A DNA stretch of 64,000 nt from Candidatus Rhodoferax randersensis (GTDB taxonomy: Bacteria; Pseudomonadota; Gammaproteobacteria; Burkholderiales; Burkholderiaceae_C): NCBI GenBank assembly GCA_016718155.1, contig JADKEH010000002.1, forward strand, positions 124,001 to 188,000. The letters are read 5' to 3'. Below are positions 1 to 8,466 of the stretch, one piece after another; the first letter of the stretch is position 1, and every line of letters starts with the position of its first letter. Made by a program: the position numbers and the translations under genes. The notes beneath the pieces were generated by a model, which was given only the letters and a program-made list of their open reading frames with translations, searched no databases and had not been told where the DNA came from.

Positions 1-276
1 GATGTCCTGCGCGTCGGTGTAGCCCGACAAAATCAGCCGCACCGTATCCGGCCAGCGCGTGCGCACGCCGCGCAGAAACTCCACGCCGCTGGTGCCGGGC
101 ATGCGCTGGTCGGACACCACGATCTGCACACACTCGCCCTCCATCAACAGCAAGGCATCGTCGGCCGAGTCGGCGGTGAAGACGGTGAAGTGGTCTTCCA
201 GCGTGCGGCGCAGTGTCTCCAACGAGCGTGGTTCGTCATCGACGATCAATACCGACAGCGGCGCGCGTTGGGTCAT
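1..276 (-). CDS. hoxA: NtrC-family response regulator (HoxA/HupR-like), N-terminal part
   Basis: Only the first 92 residues are in the window; the gene runs off the left edge. They form a receiver domain: acidic pair in LIVDDE (residues 11-16), phospho-acceptor Asp in VVSDQRMPG, and the ILSGY segment near the Thr/Ser switch. The start is the ATG at 276 behind a GTGGGGG ribosome-binding stretch, 22 bp after the hypX stop. In Ralstonia-type hydrogenase clusters hypX is followed by hoxA, an NtrC-type activator that works with sigma-54. The position here and the sigma-54 promoter at 17090-17105 support that identity. The AAA+ and DNA-binding domains are not visible, so the assignment rests on the receiver domain and context. 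Confidence 0.75.
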   Translation of the reverse strand, partial: MTQRAPLSVLIVDDEPRSLETLRRTLEDHFTVFTADSADDALLLMEGECVQIVVSDQRMPGTSGVEFLRGVRTRWPDTVRLILSGYTDAQDI

Positions 277-298
277 GCTGGCCCCCACTGCGCGGCGC

Positions 299-2011
299 TC
301 ATTCCTTCTCCCACCCCAGATCGCGATGCCGCGCCAGATGCCGGGGCGTCCACGAGGGCAGCGACTTGGCCACGAAGTGATGGCGCGCCAGGTGGTAGCT
401 GGGGTCGAAGCCGTAGAAGTTGCGCCGCATCTGCGTCAGCTCCTCCTCGCCGTAGGCTGAAAGCGGCTTGGTGGCTTCGTCGCGCGCACGGGTCTCGCGT
501 TTGGTGGTCAATTGGTCCGCCAGATCTGGCGCCCCTGCCAGCGCCGCGGCGCGCCCTGCCACTTCGATCCGAAAGGTCTCGGTGTCGCCACTCAGGCAGG
601 CATCAGTGAAGCAGATCTGTAGCGCGCGCTGCGCGGTCAGCGGCTGGCGGTCACGCATGATGGCCTGGGCCGCCTCCATGCCGACACGGCGCGGCAACAG
701 GTAGGTCCAGTATTCCGAGCCATACAGATTGCCCATGTTCTTGTAGTGCGGGTTGAGGATGACCGCCTCGCGCGCCCACACCGCGTCGGCGGCACGCGCC
801 AGGAAGCAGCCACCGGCGCCGGTGTTGCCAGCCAGCGCCGCCACGGTGAGCTGATGGGGGCTGTTGATCAGCTCCAACGCCAAATCGTTCATGGCGTTGA
901 TGTTGGCCCACGACTCGTCGGCCGCCGAGCCATCCCCCAGACTGGCCGCCTCGATCACGTTCAGATGAATGCCGTTGGACCAGAAGTCCACGCCGCCCAT
1001 CAACACCAACACCCGCACCGGCCGCTGCTTGGCCCACCGCAGCGCGGCGCGCAGCCGTTCGCACTGCACGGTGGACATGGCACCGTTGTAAAACTCGAAG
1101 TGCAGATAGCCGACCGCACCGGCCTCCTCGTAGGCGATGTCCTGCCAGGTGGGCGTGTCAACGCGCCACCAGTCGGACAGCGGCGCGTGCGGCACCGCTT
1201 GCGCTTCCATCTCAAAGGCCAGCGCCGCCGGTAGTTTGATGCTGTCGGGCCGCTTGACGTGGCCAATCCACACGGCACCGTCCAGCGTGGCGCGCAACAG
1301 GGCGGTCTCGCGCCGGGCGATCACCGCGCCGGGCGTGCCACGCAAGGTGGCCTCTGGCCAAACGTCAAACAGGTGGCAGGGCGCACCAAACAGGCTGTCG
1401 GCCACGCCCGGAAAACCATCGGCCGCGTTGACCTTGCGCATAACAGCCTCGGTGCTGTCGCGCGTCCAGTCCAGCCGCCGGTCGTCCTGCTTCATCAAGG
1501 GCCGCAGACAACCGCGCACGGCGGGCAAGCTGGCCAACGCCGAGGGTTTGAAGCTGCCCGATTCGAAGCGCTGCACCGCCTGCAGCACCGCGCGAGTGGC
1601 GGCCTGCGTGACCTCATTGCGGTAGATACTGGATTTCTTGACCCGGCGCATGGCAAACGCGGCGCTGGCCCAGACCGGGCCGGCGTCCATCTCGCGTTCA
1701 GCCTGCAGCACGGTCACACCCCACTCGGCCTCGCCATCCTGAATCGCCCAGTCCAGCGCAGACGGGCCGCGGTCCCCCACGATGCCGGGGTGCACGATCA
1801 GACAGACGTGGCGCGACCAGATCGACTCAGGGATAGCGCGACGCAAGTAGGGCGCGACGATCAGCTCGGGGCGGAACAGCGCCACCGCTTCCTCGGTCAC
1901 GCCATCGGCAATGTCAAACTCAACCGACACCTCGTGGCCGCGCTGCTGCAACTCGGCGCCCAGGCGCTGGGTCAGGCTGTTGAAGGCGTGGGTGAGGAGC
2001 AGGATTCGCAT
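299..2011 (-). CDS. hypX: HypX/HoxX, hydrogenase maturation factor for CO ligand synthesis
   Basis: About 570 aa with the two-domain layout of HypX. An N-terminal formyltransferase-like half carries HPGIVGDRGPSALDWAI near residues 70-90. A C-terminal enoyl-CoA hydratase-like half carries MGGVDFWSNGIHLN and GNTGAGGCFLARAAD. HypX is known to make the active-site CO of [NiFe]-hydrogenases from a formyl group under aerobic conditions. I chose the ATG at 2011 (MRILLLTHAFNSL), which fits the family N-terminus; a TTG at 2029 overlapping the upstream stop is the alternative. It is the last maturation gene before the regulator. Both domains look intact. Confidence 0.93.
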   Translation of the reverse strand: MRILLLTHAFNSLTQRLGAELQQRGHEVSVEFDIADGVTEEAVALFRPELIVAPYLRRAIPESIWSRHVCLIVHPGIVGDRGPSALDWAIQDGEAEWGVTVLQAEREMDAGPVWASAAFAMRRVKKSSIYRNEVTQAATRAVLQAVQRFESGSFKPSALASLPAVRGCLRPLMKQDDRRLDWTRDSTEAVMRKVNAADGFPGVADSLFGAPCHLFDVWPEATLRGTPGAVIARRETALLRATLDGAVWIGHVKRPDSIKLPAALAFEMEAQAVPHAPLSDWWRVDTPTWQDIAYEEAGAVGYLHFEFYNGAMSTVQCERLRAALRWAKQRPVRVLVLMGGVDFWSNGIHLNVIEAASLGDGSAADESWANINAMNDLALELINSPHQLTVAALAGNTGAGGCFLARAADAVWAREAVILNPHYKNMGNLYGSEYWTYLLPRRVGMEAAQAIMRDRQPLTAQRALQICFTDACLSGDTETFRIEVAGRAAALAGAPDLADQLTTKRETRARDEATKPLSAYGEEELTQMRRNFYGFDPSYHLARHHFVAKSLPSWTPRHLARHRDLGWEKE

Positions 2012-2025
2012 GGGTCGCAAGGTGT

Positions 2026-3075
2026 TCAAGCCGCAGTATCCTGCGGCACAAAGTGCCGACTCTCACACCAAGCATTGAAGTGAGGTTGGAGTTCTTCGGG
2101 CATGGACAGCACAAAGTCGATGTTCAGGGGATGGCTGTCGTTGAAAAAAAAGCGGGTGGCATCGAGCAGCACTTCACCCTGGCGCTGGTCCTTGGGTCTC
2201 TTGGCCGGGTCTCGTTCTGGCTTTCTGGCCAACCACAGCTTGTGCAAGGCCATCCAACGGGGGTCGGGCACATACAGGGGGCAGGCGCGACCCCGCACGG
2301 TGGCGACCACCACGCTCAGGGGCATTCCCTGGAGCAGCCACTCTTGTTCGATCAAGGTCACCATGGGCTCAAAGGGTTCAAATTTTGGCAGGGGATGCGT
2401 GCTGGGCGCGGCCAACAGCTCCACTTCGTACCCGGCCTTGTTCACGGCCTGGTACGGCTTGCGAGGGTTGATCTGATAACTGGAGTCCAAGCCTTTCAGC
2501 ACAGAAAATAGAGACTTGCCGCCTTTCGCGCTCGCAGCCTGCCCCAGCAGTGATGCTTTGGTGCCGCGACACCAGGCCATATCGAAGTCTTCGGTTTCCT
2601 CGTTTCCTGTGGGAAATCTGGCCCCGGCTGCCAGTTCGTAGGCGATGAAAGCATTGGTCCCGACGACCATCAAGTCGATGCCCAGCAGACCCTCAAGGTC
2701 GAGCTTGCGCAATATCTCAGCCTGACGGTCAGGGATGGATGGCAGGCGCAGGCGGCGGTACAAACCGGCGCGCTCGGTCAATTGCGCATCAAGGGCGTGG
2801 ATGCGCTCTTTCAATCGCGCTTTGGTGCCCACGTGGCTTTGGTACTGTGCCTCCAACTGGGGGCTGCGGCGCCCCAAGCTGCGACCGTTGTCCTGCGACG
2901 TGTTCTTGACGCTGAGGTAGTCCACGCCGTCTTTGCTGCTCCAGTACATCGATACGGGCATCGCATCGGCCTCACGCCTGACATCGACCCAGGCAGCGTA
3001 CGTTTGCTCCAAGTTGGCCCGTACGCGCTGGGATTCGGCCGAATACTCACTAAAATCTTGCTTAGAGTAGACCAT
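2026..3075 (-). CDS. GSU2403-like nucleotidyltransferase-fold protein inserted in hyp operon
   Basis: 349 aa. The N-terminal 110 residues are charged and probably helical. A nucleotidyltransferase-like core follows, with VVGTNAFIAYELAAG and a TEDFDM acidic motif that could supply the metal-binding aspartates (residues about 135-170). The C-terminal part has WMALHKLWLARK and RFFF segments seen in standalone nucleotidyltransferases. I place it in the PF12281/GSU2403 group by resemblance only; the substrate is unknown. It sits between hypE and hypX, same strand, its stop overlapping the possible TTG start of hypX. Its leader is AT-rich and carries an inverted repeat, unlike the rest of the operon. 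It has no known role in hydrogenase maturation and is probably an acquired passenger. Confidence 0.7.
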   Translation of the reverse strand: MVYSKQDFSEYSAESQRVRANLEQTYAAWVDVRREADAMPVSMYWSSKDGVDYLSVKNTSQDNGRSLGRRSPQLEAQYQSHVGTKARLKERIHALDAQLTERAGLYRRLRLPSIPDRQAEILRKLDLEGLLGIDLMVVGTNAFIAYELAAGARFPTGNEETEDFDMAWCRGTKASLLGQAASAKGGKSLFSVLKGLDSSYQINPRKPYQAVNKAGYEVELLAAPSTHPLPKFEPFEPMVTLIEQEWLLQGMPLSVVVATVRGRACPLYVPDPRWMALHKLWLARKPERDPAKRPKDQRQGEVLLDATRFFFNDSHPLNIDFVLSMPEELQPHFNAWCESRHFVPQDTAA

Positions 3076-3099
3076 AAGTCAATGATTTTATTTGATTTA

Positions 3100-3133
3100 C
3101 ACCATTTACACGTGAATTTTCGTATAAATGGTG
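3100..3133 (-). promoter_or_regulatory. Inverted repeat in leader of nucleotidyltransferase gene (candidate operator)
   Basis: CACCATTTA (3100-3108) and TAAATGGTG (3125-3133) form perfect 9-bp arms around a 16-bp spacer. It lies 25-58 bp upstream of the start at 3075, inside an AT-rich stretch (about 3076-3156) that contrasts with the GC-rich surroundings. This looks like an operator/promoter private to the nucleotidyltransferase gene; the binding protein is unknown. Confidence 0.45.
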
Positions 3134-3156
3134 AAAACGTGTTGCATGGCCGGTCA

Positions 3157-4221
3157 TTAACAAATACGCGGTAATTGGTCACCCGCCAGCCAGTCGACAA
3201 TGCGACGCCCGCCGAAGGCGGTGGTGAGCTGCACGAAGTGGTGGTCGTCGGCGATCACCTCACCAATCACGGCTGCATCGGCACCCTGCGGGTGCGCGCG
3301 CATGGCGGCCAGCAGGCGCGGCGCGTCGGCAGCGGCGCAGATGGCAATCAGCTTGCCTTCGTTGGCCACGTTGAGTGGGTCCAGCCCCAGCAACTCGCAG
3401 GCGGCGGCCACCACCGGCTTTACCGGAATGGCTTTCTCATGCAGCATCATGCCGACACCAGACTGGCCGGCGATCTCGTTGAGGGTGGCGGCCAAGCCGC
3501 CGCGCGTCGGGTCGCGCAGGCAGCGAATGTCGGCGCCAATGGCCAGCATGGCGGCAATCAGGCCGTTCAGGGCCACCGTGTCCGAGACAATCGGCGCCTC
3601 GAAGGACAGGTTCTCGCGCTGGCTCATGATGGCCACGCCGTGGTCGCCAATCGAGCCCGACACCAGCACCACGTCGCCCGCTCGGGCGCGCGCACCACCG
3701 AGCTGCACGCCATCGGGCAGCACGCCCACGCCAGTGGTGGTAATGAAGATGCCGTCGCCCTTGCCGCGCTCCACCACCTTGGTGTCACCAGTGACCACCG
3801 GCACACCGGCCGTGCGCGCCGCGTGAGCCATCGACTCGACGATACGCGCCAGCTCCGCCAGCGCAAAGCCCTCTTCCAGGATGAAGCCGGCTGCCAGATA
3901 CAGCGGCGTGGCGCCCATCACCGCCACGTCATTGACGGTGCCATGCACCGACAAACAACCAATGTCGCCACCGGCAAAAAACAAGGGCGAGACCACATGG
4001 CAATCGGTGGACATCACCAGCCGTCCCGGCTTGCCGTCGATCAGCGGCGCGGGCAGCACCGCGCCGTCGTTGCCCTGGCCCAGGTAGTCGTTGCCCAGGT
4101 GTTTGGCAAACAGCTCCGAGATCAGTTGCACCATGGCACGACCGCCCGAGCCGTGTGTCATGTCGACCCGGCCGTTCTTCAGATCCAGCGGCCGTACGTA
4201 ACCGCGCTTGACTTCGCTCAT
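3157..4221 (-). CDS. hypE: HypE, hydrogenase cyanide-ligand synthesis (carbamoyl dehydratase)
   Basis: 354 aa of the PurM/AIR-synthase-like fold. It starts at the ATG at 4221, which overlaps the hypD stop as ATGA. The N-terminal GSGGRAM motif, the GNDGAVLP ATP-site segment and DPTRGGLA are visible. The protein ends in PRIC, the conserved C-terminal cysteine that HypF carbamoylates and HypE dehydrates to thiocyanate. HypE then passes CN to the Fe held on HypC-HypD. The overlap with hypD indicates translational coupling. No anomaly seen. Confidence 0.97.
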   Translation of the reverse strand: MSEVKRGYVRPLDLKNGRVDMTHGSGGRAMVQLISELFAKHLGNDYLGQGNDGAVLPAPLIDGKPGRLVMSTDCHVVSPLFFAGGDIGCLSVHGTVNDVAVMGATPLYLAAGFILEEGFALAELARIVESMAHAARTAGVPVVTGDTKVVERGKGDGIFITTTGVGVLPDGVQLGGARARAGDVVLVSGSIGDHGVAIMSQRENLSFEAPIVSDTVALNGLIAAMLAIGADIRCLRDPTRGGLAATLNEIAGQSGVGMMLHEKAIPVKPVVAAACELLGLDPLNVANEGKLIAICAAADAPRLLAAMRAHPQGADAAVIGEVIADDHHFVQLTTAFGGRRIVDWLAGDQLPRIC

Positions 4222-5348
4222 GAGACCATGTCCTTGTAGCGTCCGTAACTGTAGTGCGCCGCGCAGGCGCCCTCGCTGCTGACCATGCACGAGCCAACCG
4301 GGTTCTCGGGCGTGCAGACGGTGCCAAACAGCTTGCAGTCTTGCGGCCGTTTGACGCCGCGCAGGATGGCACCACACTCGCAGGCCTTGTTGTCGGGCAC
4401 GGTTTGGTAGACCAGCTTGAAGCGCCGCTCGGCGTCAAAGGCGGCGTAGCGCGCGCGAATCTTCAGCGCCGAATAGGGCACCATGGACAAGCCGCGCCAC
4501 TCGAACTCGCGGCGCAGCTCGAACACCTCGGCCACCCGGTCTTGCGCCTTGACGTTGCCGTCGCGCGTGACGGCGCGGGAGAACTCGTTCTCCACCTCGG
4601 CGCGGCCCTCGTTGACCTGGCGCACAAGCATCAGGATGGCCTGCATCACGTCGAGCGGCTCAAAGCCGGCAATCACCACCGGCTTACGGTATTCCTCGGC
4701 AAAAAATTCATAGGGCCGGCTGCCGATCACGGTGGAGACGTGCGCCGGGCCGATGAAGCCATCAATCGGCACCGTGCCCCACTGGCGCACCTCGGGCGAT
4801 TCCAGAATGGTGCTGATCGCCGCTGGCGTCAGCACGTGGCAACACAGGGCGCTGAAGTTACGCAAGCCCTCCTTGTCGGCCTGCTGAATGGCCAGCGCCG
4901 TGGGCGGCGTGGTGGTCTCGAAACCAATGGCAAAAAACACCACCTCGCGCTGCGGGTTGTCGCGCGCGATCTGCAGCGCGTCCAGCGTGGAATACACCAT
5001 GCGGATGTCGCCACCGCGTGCCTTGGCCTTCATCAAGGACAAGCCCTTGGAGGCCGGCACCCGCAGTGTGTCGCCATAGGTGCACAGGATCACGCCTTGC
5101 GTGAGCGCCAGGTCGATGGCCATGTCCACCCGGCCAATCGGCAGCACACAAACCGGGCAACCCGGGCCGTGCACCATGCGCACACTGGGCGGCAGCAGAT
5201 CGGACAGGCCGTAGCGCGAGATCGCATGCGTGTGGCCGCCGCAGAACTCCATGAAGCTGTAAGTCCGTGTCGGCTGCACGGCTGCGGCGATCTTGGTGGC
5301 CAGGGTGCGCGCCACATCGCCGTCGCGGAATTCGTCGATGTACTTCAC
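4218..5348 (-). CDS. hypD: HypD, Fe(CN)2CO scaffold assembly protein
   Basis: 376 aa, normal family length. The N-terminal FMEFCGGHTHAISRYG motif carries a conserved Cys/His set. GPGCPVCVLP and the C-terminal cysteine-rich region (KACECGAILRG, CKLFGTVCTPENP, GSCMVSSEGACAAHY) supply the [4Fe-4S] ligands and redox cysteines. HypD with HypC holds the iron while CN and CO are attached. It overlaps hypE by 4 bp. Its upstream partner hypC is now about 550 bp away because a MITE-like element (5431-5876) lies between them. Confidence 0.97.
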   Translation of the reverse strand: MKYIDEFRDGDVARTLATKIAAAVQPTRTYSFMEFCGGHTHAISRYGLSDLLPPSVRMVHGPGCPVCVLPIGRVDMAIDLALTQGVILCTYGDTLRVPASKGLSLMKAKARGGDIRMVYSTLDALQIARDNPQREVVFFAIGFETTTPPTALAIQQADKEGLRNFSALCCHVLTPAAISTILESPEVRQWGTVPIDGFIGPAHVSTVIGSRPYEFFAEEYRKPVVIAGFEPLDVMQAILMLVRQVNEGRAEVENEFSRAVTRDGNVKAQDRVAEVFELRREFEWRGLSMVPYSALKIRARYAAFDAERRFKLVYQTVPDNKACECGAILRGVKRPQDCKLFGTVCTPENPVGSCMVSSEGACAAHYSYGRYKDMVS

Positions 5349-5430
5349 GGTGTTGGCCAGGTCTTGTGTGGCGGGGTTGATGCGTGACCCCCTTGGCCAT
5401 GTTGTTTGTTCTTTTGCTTTGGCTGCTTTC

Positions 5431-5876
5431 CACCCCCTATCCCCCCAGCCCCCTTTCCACCCTCGCCAGGGCGGAAAGGGGGAGCCTCATTTGATGGTTG
5501 GCGATCTGGGAAGGCTTCCACGGCGCGAGCGTCGCGACTGCTGCTGCAGGGCAAGATGGGTCGCGACCGGTCGTAGCAGGTTCCGACCCGGCTGCACACA
5601 CGCTGGCTGGCCGCTGCGCGCCAGCGACGAGACAGACACCACCACCACCACCTGCACCTGCACCTGCACCTGGACCTGCAACCGGATCGCTGTCTGTCTC
5701 AAGCTGCACCCATCCCATCCCGCCTCCGGCGCTCGGAACTAGCCGCGTGAGTTCTTGCCGAACCAACCCAGATTTCAACCGCTCCCGGTTGACCCGGTGC
5801 CGGACACCAGAAGCAAAATAAGGCCCCCCTTTCCGCCCTGGCGAGGGTGGAAAGGGGTTGGGGGATAGGGGGTGTG
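5431..5876. mobile_element. MITE-like element, copy A, inside hyp operon
   Basis: About 446 bp bounded by imperfect terminal inverted repeats of ~55 bp: left CACCCCCTATCCCCCC..., right ...TTGGGGGATAGGGGGTGTG. Each end also folds on itself (CCCCTTTCC...GGAAAGGGG around CCCTCGCCAGGGCG). Copy B at 31390-31765 shares the ends and interior blocks such as CGCTCCCGGTTGACCCGGTG. This copy has extra (ACC)n and CACCTG repeats at about 5638-5680. There is no transposase ORF; frames through it are short and low-complexity. It separates hypC from hypD. Confidence 0.75.
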
Positions 5877-5895
5877 TAAGAAAAACGGCCATGAA

Positions 5896-6138
5896 TCAAG
5901 GCACCGCCACGTCGGAATCATTCATCTGCGCAAACAAAGCCAGCGTCCGTTCCGCCTCATCCGGGTCGAGCCGCGTCAGCGCGTAACCTACATGCAGAAT
6001 CACGTAATCCCCCACCTGCACACCATCGAGCAAGGCCAGCGAAATCTCTTTCTTGACGCCGCCCAGATCGACGATGGCCCAACCGTCTTTGGCGCCGACG
6101 CCGACTTCAACCACCCGCACGGGCAAGGCTAGACACAT
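5896..6138 (-). CDS. hypC: HypC, hydrogenase maturation chaperone
   Basis: 80 aa starting MCLALPVRV; the essential Cys2 is exposed after Met removal. The ATG at 6138 lies one base after the hypF stop, so it is translationally coupled. The OB-fold pattern (VRVVEV, ISLALLDGVQVGDYVILHVGYAL) fits the family. HypC binds HypD and delivers the Fe centre to the large-subunit precursor. A second hypC-like gene lies beside the structural genes (11001-11258), so the two may divide scaffold and delivery roles as HypC and HybG do in E. coli. Confidence 0.95.
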   Translation of the reverse strand: MCLALPVRVVEVGVGAKDGWAIVDLGGVKKEISLALLDGVQVGDYVILHVGYALTRLDPDEAERTLALFAQMNDSDVAVP

Positions 6139-6139
6139 T

Positions 6140-8455
6140 TCACAACTCCAAGGATTGGATCGCCACCCAGGCTTGGCCGACGGCGACGCTGGCGTCACCA
6201 GGGGACAGTTGCCGGGGTGCCAGCACAGTCAAGCCATGTTGTTCCAGATTCTGCCGCAAGCCAGTGGACAACAGGGCATTCAAAAAGCAACCGCCACCCC
6301 AGGCCACGGTCGACAGGCTGTGCCGGTCGGCGGCGCGGCGCACCCAGTCGCTCAGGGCCGCCACCAGCGTGGCATGAAAGCGGGCGGCCGCCTGCTCCAC
6401 ATCCACGGCACCGTCCAGCGCGGTCAGCAACGCCAGCAGATCAAGCTGTCCGTTCACATCCACGCTCCAGCCACCTGACACAGGCCGCGGCCAGTCGAGC
6501 GATTCGATGAAACAGGTCGCTGCCTGCTCGACCAGCATCGCCGCCTGCGCCTCGAACTTCATGTGGGAGCACAGGCCCAGCAGGCCCGCCGCTGCGTCAA
6601 AGACCCGGCCCATGCTGGAGCTCGGCGGGCAGTTGAGGCGGCGCGCCAGCATGGTGGCCAGTGTGTCCGCGCCGGGCTGGCCAAAGCGCGCGGCGATGTC
6701 GGCGTTGCGGCCGGCTTCATGCAGCACCGCCGCCGCCATGCGCCAGGGCTCGCGCGCGGCGCGGTCGCCCCCCGGCATCGGCAGCGGCCGCAGATGGCCC
6801 AGGCGTGCACACCGGGCGCCGTGCACGCGCAGCAGCTCACCACCCCAGGCGGCGCCGTCCGAACCCAGGCCGGTGCCGTCCAGCGCCAGGCCCAGCACCT
6901 CGCCCCGGTGGCCGTGCTCGGCGCAGGTGGCGGCGATGTGCGCGTGGTGGTGTTGCACGGCCACGGTGGGCAGCCCATGCCGGGCGGCAAAGGCCAGCGC
7001 GGCCTGCGTGCTGTAGTAGTCTGGATGCAGGTCGTGCGCCACGACTTCGGGCCTGACATCAAGCAAAGACGCCATGCGCAGCACGGTTTCGTCCTGAAAG
7101 GCGCATGTAGCGGCGTTGTCGAGGTCACCGATGTGCGGCGACACAAAGGCCTGGTCGCCGCGCGTCAGGCACACGCTGCTCTTTTGGTGCGCGCCAAAGG
7201 CCAGCACCGAGGGCCCGGCACAAGGCAGGCGAATCGCCGCTGGCGCGTAGCCCCGGCTGCGGCGCACAAACTGGGTCTGGCCGGCCAGCGTTCGCACCAC
7301 GCTGTCGTCACAGCGCGCCACCACTTCGCGGTCGTGGTCCAGCACGGCGTCGGCGATGCCGGCCAGGCGGCTCATGGCCTCGGCGCCCTCGCGCACGATC
7401 GGCTCGCCGCCGGGGTTGGCGCTGGTCATCACCAGCAGCAGGTCTTGCGCCTGGGCCAGCCAGTCGGTGCCGGCCGGGCGTGCGGCGTGCTCGTGAAACA
7501 GCAAAAAGTGGATCGGCGTGGTGGGCAGCATGGCACCCAGCGACAGCAGACCCGGCGCGACACCAGGCAAGGCCTGCTCGGCACCCGGCTGACGGCGCAG
7601 CAGCACCACCGGGCGCTCGCGGCCTTCCAGCAGCAGGCGCTCGGCGTCATCGACCCGAACAAAGGGCGCAAGACTCGCCACGTTGGCGGCCATCACGGCA
7701 AACGGCTTTTCCTCGCGGTCCTTGCGCAGGCGCAGGCGGGCCACCGCCTCGCTCTGGCGCGCGTCGCAGGCGAGATGAAAGCCGCCCAGCCCCTTGATGG
7801 CGACGATGGCTCCGGCGCGCAGCAGGGCCAGCGTGGCGGTGATGGCATCGCCCGAGATCGCCGCGCCCTGCATGTCGCGCAAGGACAAGCTGGGGCCACA
7901 AACCGGGCAGCAGGTGGTCTCGGCGTGAAAACGCCGGTCCGCCGGCGCGCCGTATTCCCGCTCACACGCCGGGCACAGCGGGAACGGCGCCATGCTGGTC
8001 TGGGGCCGGTCATAGGGCAGGCCACGGGTGACGGTGTAGCGCGGGCCGCAATGCGTGCAGGTGATGAAGGCGTGGCGCCAACGCCGACTCTGGGGGTCGA
8101 ACAGTTCGGCCAGGCAATCCGGGCAGACTGCCACATCGGGGCCAATGGCGCTGCTGGCACTGCCCGCCGGGCCACGTTGGCTGGCGACAATGCTGAAAGC
8201 ACCCAAGCCCTCGGTCGCGACCTCGTGCGCATGCAGCGTGTCGATGCGCGCCAGCGCCGGCGCCTCGGCCTGGATGCGTTGCAGCAAGGCGGCAATCTGG
8301 GCAGCGCCGCCCTGGGCCGAGATCTCCACACCGTAGTCGTCGTTGCGCACCCAGCCGGTCAGCGTCAGCTCTTGCGCCAGACGCCAAACAAAGGGCCGAA
8401 AGCCCACCCCCTGGACGATGCCAGTCACCCGGATGCGACGCGCAATAACCGTCAA
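6140..8455 (-). CDS. hypF: HypF, carbamoyltransferase for hydrogenase cyanide ligands
   Basis: 771 aa, full length. In order: acylphosphatase domain (VTGIVQGVGFRPFVWRL, residues ~8-25), two zinc-finger motifs (CPDCLAEL with CTHCGPRY; CPLCPACEREY with CCPVCGP), a YrdC-like domain, and a Kae1-like C-terminal domain with the metal motif HHHAHIAA. HypF uses carbamoyl phosphate and ATP to carbamoylate the HypE C-terminal cysteine. The start appears to be a TTG at 8455, 11 bp after the hypB stop; I see no better in-frame ATG. Confidence 0.96.
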   Translation of the reverse strand: MTVIARRIRVTGIVQGVGFRPFVWRLAQELTLTGWVRNDDYGVEISAQGGAAQIAALLQRIQAEAPALARIDTLHAHEVATEGLGAFSIVASQRGPAGSASSAIGPDVAVCPDCLAELFDPQSRRWRHAFITCTHCGPRYTVTRGLPYDRPQTSMAPFPLCPACEREYGAPADRRFHAETTCCPVCGPSLSLRDMQGAAISGDAITATLALLRAGAIVAIKGLGGFHLACDARQSEAVARLRLRKDREEKPFAVMAANVASLAPFVRVDDAERLLLEGRERPVVLLRRQPGAEQALPGVAPGLLSLGAMLPTTPIHFLLFHEHAARPAGTDWLAQAQDLLLVMTSANPGGEPIVREGAEAMSRLAGIADAVLDHDREVVARCDDSVVRTLAGQTQFVRRSRGYAPAAIRLPCAGPSVLAFGAHQKSSVCLTRGDQAFVSPHIGDLDNAATCAFQDETVLRMASLLDVRPEVVAHDLHPDYYSTQAALAFAARHGLPTVAVQHHHAHIAATCAEHGHRGEVLGLALDGTGLGSDGAAWGGELLRVHGARCARLGHLRPLPMPGGDRAAREPWRMAAAVLHEAGRNADIAARFGQPGADTLATMLARRLNCPPSSSMGRVFDAAAGLLGLCSHMKFEAQAAMLVEQAATCFIESLDWPRPVSGGWSVDVNGQLDLLALLTALDGAVDVEQAAARFHATLVAALSDWVRRAADRHSLSTVAWGGGCFLNALLSTGLRQNLEQHGLTVLAPRQLSPGDASVAVGQAWVAIQSLEL

Positions 8456-8466
8456 GGCGACAACCG

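Noticed and set aside
5436..5892. Possible small proteins within MITE-like copy A
   Set aside because: The frames coincide with inverted repeats and ACC/CACCTG repeats and are not shared in copy B.
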